A stretch of 64,000 bases of DNA from Ulva prolifera (lineage: Eukaryota > Chlorophyta > Ulvophyceae > Ulvales > Ulvaceae). Below the pieces are notes generated by a model, which saw only the letters and a program-made list of their open reading frames with translations, did not search any database and was not told the origin of the DNA. Below, in pieces: positions 35,796 through 45,257 of the stretch. Position 1 is the stretch's first letter. Each line of letters opens with the position of its first letter. A program made the position numbers and the translations under genes. The DNA lies in contig CM041201.1 of NCBI GenBank assembly GCA_023078555.1, forward strand, positions 930,713 to 994,712, in the 5' to 3' direction.

Positions 35796-37844
35796 ATGCC
35801 AGTTGCAACGTGTAGGACATATACAGACACTGCAGGTTCATTGGCCACCTCGAGTCGTGCAGCAGTCAGCCCAACACAAAGCGAACCACAGGTAACATTT
35901 AGCCACGCAAGATATGCATCGAGTACCAGCGGTGGTGATGACTCCGATGCCGTCAACACCGGAGGCAAGGAAGCCCCTCTCGCCTCCACAGAGGCGACAG
36001 ACGTAGCCGAATCCACAATTGCAGGCGCCCACGAAGATAAACCTGCAGCCGAGCAGCCACCAGATGAATTTGTGATGTTCTCAGGCGCAAGCGTGCTGTC
36101 AGAGCACTCTCTAGACCAGGGCATCACAGATCTGCCCATCATGGAGGGCGCTGGTGTGATGTCCCCTCCCAAACCCGAGCTCGTGACCAAGTATCTGTCA
36201 CCGGTATGCCCCTCACACAATTGTCCACCTTCTGCGCATGTGGCTTCACTATCACAACCTGATCACCTGTCCTCCTTGGGGCTCGTTTTTCAATTGGCAG
36301 CACTACCCATGCGTCGTCGCTGTTGGCCAGGCAGCAGAAGCGACGACTTCCATCAGCATCGAGACCTGCACAGCAGATGCCGTCACCGTGGCGGCTCCAC
36401 CCACTAAAAGCTAGTTGCTCACCTGCGCATGCTCGCACTGTGGCGTGTTGTCCAATGAGCGGTGACGTGGCCCCAGGCGATGCGAAACCAGGCCCGCCTG
36501 CCGCCCGTGCTGTCCCACAGCGCACCGCATTTCCCCCTGTGACGCATCCCCCCCCCCCCTCTGGCTTGACGCATGCAAGACCAATGGTATGTATGAGTCG
36601 ACCGCTGAGCGCCTCACGCGCCGCAGGACCACTTCAGCGCCGCTGAGGCGTACAAGTGGCAGAAGCACGAGCTCATCCGCGAGCTGCAGTCGTTCGAGCA
36701 CGACACCGGCTCGATGCCGGTGCGCATCGGCCTGCTGACTCGGCGCATCGAGTACCTCACGCGCCACACGCAGGCGCACCGCAAGGACCACCACAGCCGC
36801 CGCGGCCTCCTCATCCTGCTCTCCCGCCGCCGCAAGAGCCTCCGCGTGCTCCGCCGGAAGGACTTTGACGCTTACGTCAAGGTGCGCGCTGCCCTGACAC
36901 TGCAATCGCGGCCATGGCGGTCCCCCACGCCAGCGAGCCGAAATGGCCGCGCGACGATGCATGGAGCTGTCTCAGCACAAGAGCTGCCTCTGACAGAGTC
37001 AGCCGCTGGACAATGTGCGGAAGGGGACTTGCAAACCATGCACACACGCGAGGTGGAGGAGGACCGCATGCAAGCGTTTGACAATGCCAGTCTCGCAATG
37101 CATGGCGGCACCTAGCAGCTCTAGGCTGACACAGACCCCGCACATACAAGCCTGCAGCGAGGCCAGCGCTTCGGATGGAAGTGCGCGGTACAGTTGCTCG
37201 ACGCGCGAGCGTGCACATGCATGCAGATTCTGAGGCGCTTCGGACTGAAGGATAACTACTACCAGTCCGGCTGGGGGGAGCGGTACCGCGTCGGTACGAA
37301 CCTCAAGTGGTCCCCCGGCGAGGCCGACAAGGAGCGGCTGCCCCCTCCGGCCACCCTCCGCGCGGAGGCCCAAGAGGCGCACAAGCGGCGCGGCCTTCAC
37401 AAGGTGCGGGCGCACCGCGGCGTGCACTTCACGATGGAGGACGCAGAGCGAAACCCTGTGTGGTCGGCGGGGCCGGCGCCGGAGGGGCCGGGGGCGGGAG
37501 TGTTCACGGCGCGCACCGTGAAGACGCACGAGTTCAACAAGGAGAAGATCCGGCAGCGCGCGGTGCGCATGACGCGGGACTGGCAGGCGCGGCTGCAGGG
37601 GGTGGTCGGGTTCTACCCGGAGGAGCTGCAGGGTGAGGGCTTTGAGCAGCAGCGGCTACAGGCGGCGGCGCAGCGAGGGGAGCTCGGGGAGGAGGAGATG
37701 GAGCGGCTGCGGGACATCCGGGCGGCACAGCGGGAGACGCAGCGTGCGCGGCGGCTCGCGCGGCGCGCGGAAGTTGAGGAGGCGGTGCTACCGCGGTACC
37801 GCGCCGGGCCGGCGGCGCAGCGGCGGGCGGGCTCGGCGATGTGA
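35796..37844 (+). CDS. Organelle-type small-subunit ribosomal protein uS15
   Basis: Exons 35796-36203, 36627-36881 and 37227-37844 give 426 aa as modelled. The uS15 domain spans the last two exons: ELQSFEHDTGSMPVRIGLLTRRIEYLTRHTQAHRKDHHSRRGLL, then LLSRRRKSLRVLRRKDFDAYVKILRRFGLKD. This is the complete four-helix bacterial S15 fold that binds the central domain of small-subunit rRNA. About 135 residues precede it; the first 30 resemble a targeting peptide and the rest is acidic. About 190 residues follow it, an Arg/Glu/Ala-rich, probably helical tail. An organelle ribosome, most likely mitochondrial, is inferred from the bacterial-type domain plus extensions. The start is uncertain because an upstream frame could be spliced in. 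TGTAA is at 38033. Confidence 0.85.
36548..36559 (+). repeat. 12-base C run in uS15 intron 1
   Basis: Uninterrupted C run on the sense strand, 67 bases before the exon beginning at 36627. Confidence 0.9.
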
Positions 37845-38697
37845 GCGGGCCGCAGCCGATGGAGCCTCTGTGGCGGGGTGGGCGGTTGCGTCCAGGCACA
37901 TGTGGGGCGGTGTGGGATGTGCCCGCAAATGGCAGATGTGGCAGCTGCCTGCAGGAGCGACAGCGCACTGTCCTCGATCAGGTGGCAACAACTGGACAAC
38001 GCTATTCAGATGCCCACAATTGCTTTGCCTTGTGTAACAGCTCAGGCAGAGTAGGTGAGGCCGCCGTGAGCTCTGGGCTGACAGACGCGCCCACTTCCTG
38101 CCCGTGCCGCTTGGGAGGTGGGAATGTGTACCAAGGGGGCGAGTTTATTAGCGAATGTTGATTGAAGAGGGTGTAATCGTGCCCTTGCAATCCATTGAGA
38201 GGGGGTTTTACAGGGACTGGGGGTGTTGATGTCAACACGAGTGTGAGTACGAGGCTGTCTTGTCACCAATGTCACACTAGCATGTTGCTCACAGTTCGTA
38301 CGTATACGTCTGAACGGTGTGTCTAAGGACATCGCTGTTCTGGTTTGTGTAGAAGTGGCACCTTGCACGAAGATATGTCTCAAGCCCTGATGCGATCACA
38401 ACTGCTGAAGCAGGATAGCGGAACCGGGGGGAACCTGCCCTGTACAATGCTTCTCGTTGCAAACATGTAGGTGTTTCTGTGTGGAAGAGCCAGTCCACCT
38501 GATGACGAAAGTATCGTGTGAGCGCATACTCCATTATGCCAGCTCATCGTTTCTAGCAGTCCAAGGTGGAGCACTGAGGCAGCCCCAAGGGAAGACTGAC
38601 TGTACAGGACAGCTGGACAACGCTGTTCGGACATGTACACATCATTCCGCGCTTTGAGCGTCACTGAGCAGTTTAACACGGCATCGCAAGCCATCCG

Positions 38698-38860
38698 AAT
38701 GTACCAGGTATATGTACCAGGTATATGCACCAGGTATATTATGAATGTACCAGGTATATGTACCAGGTATATGCACCAGGTATATTATGAATGTACCAGG
38801 TATATGTACCAGGTATATGTACCAGGTATATTATGAATGTACAAGGTATATGCACCAGGA
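38698..38860. repeat. Minisatellite of a 12-bp unit with higher-order structure
   Basis: Units of TACCAGGTATAT, with CACCAGGTATAT variants, are repeated about nine times. A spacer containing TATGAAT appears after every two or three units, giving a larger period near 45 bp. The array degrades at its right end (ACAAGGTATATGCACCAGGA) just before the D2HGDH polyadenylation signal. Confidence 0.9.
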
Positions 38861-38863
38861 TTA

Positions 38864-38868
38864 TTACA
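38864..38868 (-). terminator. Polyadenylation signal TGTAA of D2HGDH
   Basis: TGTAA (minus), 21 bases after the D2HGDH stop and directly next to the minisatellite. Confidence 0.5.
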
Positions 38869-38889
38869 ATGATACGGAGCGAGCACAGC

Positions 38890-41800
38890 TCACGGCAGGA
38901 CCTTGCCCGGGTTCATGATTCCGTTGGGGTCCAGCAGATCCTTGATCTGGCGCATCAGCGCCAGTGCCTCCGGCGGCTGCGAGTAGTGGATTGCGTGGCG
39001 CTTGAGCAGGCCGATGCCGTGCTCCGCGCTGACGCTGCCCCCCGCCTCCTTCACCCACTCGAACACAAACGGCTCCAGCGCCGACTGAATATCCTGCACC
39101 CGGTTCCAGCAGTCAAGGGCTCCGCAAGCTCACAGTTGCGGGGTTCGTGCTCGCTGAGTGTGTCCGGGGGTGTACGCGCTCGACCACCTGCTCGAGATGA
39201 TTGACGGGGTATCGGCTCTGTGCTGAGGCAGCTCAGCGCAGCTGCTACGCATGTTTCAGCCTACCTGGTCCCCATTCGTAACGACCCAGTGGATGTGGGT
39301 ATGCGATGAAATCTGGAGATACATACGACCCTGAAGCAGTCAGTATCAGTGCTGGTGCAGTGTGACAGAATGGTCCATCTGGCAGGACGCAGCATCCCAG
39401 GGCACCCGGGTGCCCACCTGCTGCAGTCCCCGGCGGCCGTCGGACACATTCAGGTGAAGGTTGCCATCACCGTAGTGTCCGTAGCCGGCCACGACGACCT
39501 CCTCGCTGACGCCAGCCAGCCTCTCCTTGACCCGCTCCACCAGCTCGTACATGCGCGGCGGCGCCATCGACATGTCGTACTTGTACACTCGGCCTACAAG
39601 CACTCAGCCTGTCTGCACGTGCATAGCACTGCTGATCGAGATGGCCTGTACCGTCGAGAGAGGCAGGGGACGACGTTCTGAGACTGCAGAACTAGTCGAG
39701 GTAGCTGCAGAGCAGTGCCGAGGCATTGTCCAGCGCTCCCAGCGATAGCATGTCAGCAAAGGCGTCTCAGTCATTGGGTGTGCTGCTGGCTGTGCGTTAT
39801 GTGATTTGCTGGGACTGGCAGGCTGAATCAATGCATGACGGTCCAAGTGAACGCAGATTTCTGGGCAGTGTTGGGTCGTCTGGCCCGATCACATAGAACA
39901 TATCCGAATATTCAGGTCTAATTTCTGGGTAGCAGGCCTGGAAATGCTGCAAATCAAAACAACACTGCTTCTGGGTGCAGAGTGGTCTGCAAACCCTCAC
40001 AAGGCTTTACGCTGCTGTTGTTGCACTGCTCCACTGCAACCAATTATCAGCTTTGAGTGGGGAGCCCAACACGCCTGCTGCATCTGCTTGCACAACAGCC
40101 TCATGGCGCTGTGGTCATGCACGGCCACGTTGGACCGCAGAAGCAGCACAGAGAGCACAGGAGGCCGCTCACCGTGCTTGTTCAGCGACTCCGAGATGCC
40201 TTCTCGGATCTGCCAGATGTTGTGAGCCTGGGAGAGGTCCTGCGCGATCACCGCGTCCTCGAAGCGCTCACTCCCGCCGCACGCCTCCACAAACGCCTCC
40301 AGCTTCTCCATGTCATGCGCGCCGTTGCTGCCTGCAGACAGTGGGCATGCACGTACCAGTGTGGGGTCGCTTTGCAGAATTTCCAGGCCTGCTACCCAGA
40401 AATTAGACCTGAATATTCGGAATTGTTCTATGTGATCAGGCCAGATGACCCAACACTGGCGCGTATGTGCACCGCTGGCCCTGGCACGCCACCCCTTCTG
40501 CTTTTGAGGACTGTGAATACAGCCACGTCTCAAGATGTTACTGTTTTTTTCTTTTCGGCGACCATGTATGTGCTCACGATCATGTAGCCCGACACTCGGA
40601 TTCGCAGTCCAGCTTTAGATGAGCCCCAGTCCTGGTTCTATACAGCGGAGCATGTAGATGATACCTGATGGTATGATGGTATGCTTGGCAGCCATGTGAA
40701 TCGCACAAGCTCATGCACAGGCCACGGACACCGCCGAGGCCCCATGAGTCACGGTGCATGGCATGCACCATCGCCGCATGCATGACGGCGGAAGGGCGCA
40801 GCAGAGGGGTGCAGGAGACCACGTGCATCACCAGAAGCGCTGCAGCTCTCGGGACACATGTAGCCACGGGCTGCCATCGAGGGCGGGCAAAGGCGAAGTT
40901 CCATAAATCAATGGATCGAGGTGCGTACCCGAGGTCTCCACCAGCACGTACATCGGCCACTTCTGCCCAAACGGGTCCTGCAGCCCAGGCATGTGCCGCA
41001 GGGCGAGGCCCATGCTCTGAGCATCAAAGAACTCGAAGGCGGAGAGCACCTCCGCGAGGTGCCTGTTCGCCAGCGCATACACCTCATGGATCGCGGCAAA
41101 GTCAGACACCGCCAGCAGCAGCGTGTTGACCGCCGCACTGGCGGGAACACACTGCATCGCCACCTTTGTGATGACGCCTGCATGGGTGTGCACCAGTGTT
41201 GGGTCGCTTGCGGGATTTTCCAGGGCTGCCACCCCAGAATTAGATCTGAATATTCGGAATTATTCTGTGTGATCGGGCCAGATGACCCAACACTGGCGTG
41301 TGCATGCTCGTGCGTGGCGGTCGCGGACACGCGACAGCACACGCCACCAGAGATGAGTCTGGTGTGCAAAGCAAAGCAGCTCTGACTTTACTTAGCCGCA
41401 TCCTGGAGAGGACAGTGACCACTTCCGTCCAATGGGTTGAGGACGGATTAAGAGCTACCCCCTCCGTTTCAGGAGGTCATGGGTTCGATTCTGCGTGCGC
41501 TTTGGGGAATCGAAACGGCCGTACGTGACCACCTCGCTTAGCACAGGAGGAGGCCCTGTGAGTTGCGTATGGTCGTCTGAGGAGGGTTTCCAGGTGGTTT
41601 ACCCCTTCGGCATATGTGGTCCCGTTAACTCGGAGTTGTCAATGTCCAATAGGATACAGCTCAGTCAATTTCGATTTACTTTACTTTACTTCAAGTGGAC
41701 GGGGCCACATGACGACGTGTGTGTGGAACTGTCATCAGTTGCAAGGCGGTGTTGCGAGGATGGCGGACAGGAAGGGTGAAGAGCCAGAGGCTGCAGAACA

Positions 41801-43477
41801 GGACCGAACGAGCCCTTGTTGCGGGGATGGGCGACAGGGAGGGTGAACAACCAGAGGCCTCGGAGCAGGAGCGAACGAGGCCTTGGAGGGCGCACCGAGG
41901 GTGCCTTCAGAGCCGATGAAGAGCTGCTTCAGGTCGTAGCCTGTGTTGTCCTTCCGCAGAGTCTTGAGGCAGTCGAGGACCGTGCCATCCGGTAGGACCG
42001 CCTACACCTGAGCATGCATGCACCTTGGTGATCACTGCCAGAGCGGTCGAACATGGTTTGCAGACACAGGCACTTATGTGAAACAAAATTAATAGAAAGT
42101 AGAGAGTAGAAAATGATCACACTGCCAACCCCACGGCTCCAGAATACTCGAACGGAAACATCTTCCGCTTTCAGCATTTACCTCTGGCATCATGGTCCTG
42201 ACCACACCTAAAAAAGAAGGAACCGGCCCGACATTGACAGCAGACATCGACGTGCCACACCTCTATCCCTAGGACGCTGCCTCGCAGAGATCCGTAGCGA
42301 AGGAAGCGTAGGCCTCCTGCATTTGTTGCCAGGTTGCCCCCGATGTGGCAGCTGCCCTTGGCCCCGAGGTCCAAAGGTACTCTGTACCCCTTCTCCGCTG
42401 CAAAGCTGTCCAGCGTTTCGAGGATGCATCCGCTCTCGCAAGTCAAGGCGCCACCCTGCAACGTGCAGTGATGTTACGTGCGGATGGAGCACGACACTAG
42501 CATATTGGCAGGCAGCATTGTTTCGCATCCGGTTGAAGGCAGACACTCCCCATGTACTCGTACGTCAATGCTTGTGGAGCTCCTTCCAACGCGATTTTAG
42601 CATGCCCTGCCACGAACATGGGTTGGTGGCATGCAGGTGCATGGCAGGTGCTGGACATGTCAGGTGCTGGACCGGATAATGTGTGAGCCCGTCCACGCGT
42701 TCGCGGGTAAGACAGCAGCAGTCCTGGAGATTTAACAATAGAAATATGACACGGCTCTTTGTTGGGTGAGACTGGCGGCCTTGCTGGGCTCATTAGGCAC
42801 CAGCCTCTTGCTGTTTGCTGGGCACCCGCTGATTGACCTGCTGGTGCATGCAGGCATGCTGACAGCAAACACTTAAGGTGTTGCACGATGTTAGGCTTGC
42901 CACTGCCAGCGTGGGCACTGTATCAATGCTACCGTCGCGTCAGGCTGGGGCCGAGGCGGAAACACCATGATCACATCGCATCTCAAACTGCTGGCATTGC
43001 TCTGGCGGGACGACTCCCCATGACAACTACATCGCCTGGCACAGCTGTGCACGAGTGTGATCATTCGTGACAGAACATCTTTCATGATGTTTGAGGAACT
43101 TCAGAAGCGATAGCTACGCGCACCTCCTGAAAATCAATGACCTTGTTCATTCGGGCAAGGCTCAGGACGATCTCGCCTGCGCCTGGCACGGCCCCCCCGG
43201 TAAGGCCGGTGTTGCCACCCATTGGCACAACTGACAGCCTCTGTTGATTGCAGTACGCGAGGACTTGGCTGACCTCGGCCGTTGAGGCAGGCGCGAGAAC
43301 TGTCGTTGCATTGCCCTTGAAGTTGCCCGTCCAGTCCTGATTCACACTCGACAGCACGTCAGAACTAGTCAGAACTCCCCGATCGCCCAGAACATTGCGG
43401 AAGTAATCGTAAGAGTCAGTGTGAAGACACCGGAGTTTATCTCTGTGCCTGGCAATGCTGCTGAAGACCCGTTGCAT
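38890..43477 (-). CDS. D2HGDH: D-2-hydroxyglutarate dehydrogenase (FAD-linked oxidase)
   Basis: Seven minus-strand exons: 43477-43124, 42455-42261, 42001-41896, 41177-40929, 40331-40173, 39593-39418 and 39093-38890. Phases agree, giving 480 aa. It oxidises D-2-hydroxyglutarate to 2-oxoglutarate in mitochondria and passes electrons to the ETF pathway. A short presequence ([17 protein letters not shown]) comes first. Next is the PCMH-type FAD domain: [86 protein letters not shown]. The C-terminal cap follows, with [41 protein letters not shown] and the flavin-contacting [13 protein letters not shown]. The D2HGDH wording and length fit better than D-lactate dehydrogenase or glycolate oxidase GlcD. 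Its introns hold three of the four 102-bp elements and one SINE-like repeat. Confidence 0.93.
39866..39967 (+). mobile_element. 102-bp hAT-like MITE, copy 2 (D2HGDH intron, antisense)
   Basis: Starts CAGTGTTGGGTC; the right end has decayed to AAAACAACACTG. Flanks TTTCTGGG and CTTCTGGG agree at 7 of 8 positions, the clearest target duplication of the set. It is opposite in orientation to D2HGDH and about 270 bases from the acceptor. Confidence 0.8.
40357..40458 (-). mobile_element. 102-bp hAT-like MITE, copy 3 (D2HGDH intron, sense)
   Basis: Read on the minus strand: CAGTGTTGGGTC..GACCCCACACTG. Flanks GCACGTAC and GCGCGTAT agree at 6 of 8 positions. It differs from copy 1 at about 13 of 102 positions. 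It ends about 25 bases before the exon beginning at 40331. Confidence 0.82.
41194..41295 (-). mobile_element. 102-bp hAT-like MITE, copy 4 (D2HGDH intron, sense)
   Basis: Perfect terminal words CAGTGTTGGGTC and GACCCAACACTG on the minus strand. Flanks GTGTGCAC and GCGTGTGC agree at 5 of 8 positions. It ends about 16 bases before the exon beginning at 41177, closer to the 3' splice site than any other copy. Confidence 0.82.
41430..41693 (+). mobile_element. SINE-like repeat, copy B (D2HGDH intron 41178-41895)
   Basis: The most complete copy: head CAATGGGTTGAGGACGG, B-box-like GGTTCGATTCT, GGGGAATCGAAACGGCCGT, AGGAGGCCCTGTGAGTTGCG, and a tail of TTTAC repeats (TTTACTTTACTTTACTTC). Left of the head, 41382-41425 resembles an inverted copy of the tail region (AGCCGCATCCTGGAGAGGAC), so two copies may have joined head to head. 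Antisense to D2HGDH. Confidence 0.65.
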
Positions 43478-45257
43478 TGTTCACATTTGCTCCTTGCGTT
43501 GTCCTCCCCAATGGCAGCTTCAAACAGAGACGGCACGGTCGATAATACACAGCACGTATGATGACTAGCTTGTCACCGCTGCAGAGGAGGATCGTATCGA
43601 CAACGGACGTATGTGGCATGCATGTTCCATGAGCTTGATATGATGAGTGCTGGGCCGCATTGGCAAGTCGACTTCAGATCGAATTGAATTGACTGTCAGC
43701 CAACGGCTGGTTTGGAAGAAGTAACTCTGTGACCGAGGTGTAACACAGAATTCCATGGTGATCTGTCACCTGCTTCCTGCCATGTCGCTGGTTCAATGCT
43801 CCTGACCAACGGAGCGCCACGCCAAGACTCCAGCCTTGGACGCTCATTGCTGACGAATCAGATCTCATACATAAGTGTGGGCTCCTCTAGATAAGCATCG
43901 GCTCGTAACAGCCATGCCTTTCCTGTGTGCAGGGCCTGCTGCGTACCTGCTGATCAGTTGGTGTGTTGAAAACTGGAAATGTGCCCTGTGGCCTGCAGAA
44001 AACCCTGGCGCGATCGTGACAGAAGCAGCAACCATATGCACAAGATGGATTGGACGTCATGTCAGTGTTTCTGCTGACCTGCAGCCGGCGAAGCAACAAC
44101 AACGTAATCATGTGGCTTCTAGATCCACACGCAGCGGCAAAGACCACTGACCGCCCACTGCATCCAAAGGCCACATCTGCAGGGCAACTAGTTGACTATG
44201 TCACGCATCTACCCTGTCACACTGTCATTGTTGCCACACATGCTGGTCAGGCCTACGTGTAATGCAGCACCATGAGCAACATGGGGTACATGTGGTCCAG
44301 CACGAATGCATGGGTACCAGCTTGGGCGCAACGTCTGCCTGCGCATACACACTCCTCTGAGTCAACGTTGATCTGTGTTTTGATTATTTATTGTTGAAAT
44401 CATGCGGCTAGGCTGGAGTGCCAGGAGGACAGTCGCCAAAACACCGGTGACCAACTCAGTGTCCTGCAGCAAACAGTCTGTTGCAAGCCTGCATTGGGTT
44501 ACAAAGGGGGCGCGGCGTGACGCCGTCTAACAGGATAGCCTTTAACGAGTGTGATGGTCTCAGAACAGCACCAGAAGGCTTCCCATGTAACCTGACATGG
44601 TCATGAGGACGGATTGAACGATGACGAGAGCTACATACCGCGCCATCAGCACAAAAAACGACGGAGACGACATGCGTGCAGCAGATAACACAACCACATG
44701 TGTTGTGGCAGGGTGGAATTGCTGATCGTGCCACTGTTCAACTGTAAAGCTTTCTGTCAATCGGTACATGTGTCGTGAAGCAGCGGCTGTCCACTCAGAT
44801 AACACAAACACAGACAGCGGCACATATGCGTTCGAGGTCAGCATGATGTGTGGAGAAGAGGTCATGATACCGACTGCGCTTCGATCATGCTTGCCATAGC
44901 AACATCACAAAGACCACATCAGCACCATCACGACTGGCTTCGACTTGACGCTCACGCGACAAAGCGCATCCGTGTAATTGCAGTCTGCACACCATTCATG
45001 ACCATTGTTAATGAGTGATCGCAGTGAGATACCATCAATTGTGCTGATGTCAGTACGCGAATGTCGACACTGATCGCCACAAACGACGTTGTTGCCCTCA
45101 AAATTGAAGTCACATCTATCCTGCAGGCAGTTGCATGGCCTTTGGACATGGCATGCTTCGATGGATGTTTGATTAATGGTGTATCTTGCGATAATGCCGG
45201 TGCTGCGCTCTCGCTGTTCCGGATACACTCCTCAGTTCGTGCTTTGAACTGGCGAGT
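43478..45257. other. Divergent region between D2HGDH and CDC23
   Basis: 1.78 kb without a recognisable gene; it should hold both promoters. A 66-codon ORF (45061-45261) runs up to and overlaps the CDC23 start codon as ATGA, so it may be an upstream ORF of the CDC23 leader. Confidence 0.5.

Larger units (their letters stand above)
37845..38889. other. Region between convergent uS15 and D2HGDH genes
   Basis: About 1 kb without a gene. It holds a TGTAA for uS15 (38033-38037), a 12-bp minisatellite (38698-38860) and a minus-strand TGTAA for D2HGDH (38864-38868). Confidence 0.6.

Noticed and set aside
38698..38860. CRISPR-like array
   Set aside because: Units are 12 bp and contiguous with almost no unique spacers, in a nuclear genome. 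It is a minisatellite.
41460..41530. Possible tRNA gene from GGTTCGATTCT
   Set aside because: No acceptor stem, anticodon arm or A box can be folded around it, and the word recurs inside a dispersed repeat, so I call it part of a SINE-like element.
38890..43477. Mitochondrial D-lactate dehydrogenase or glycolate dehydrogenase
   Set aside because: [40 protein letters not shown] and [13 protein letters not shown], with the 480-aa length, follow D2HGDH.
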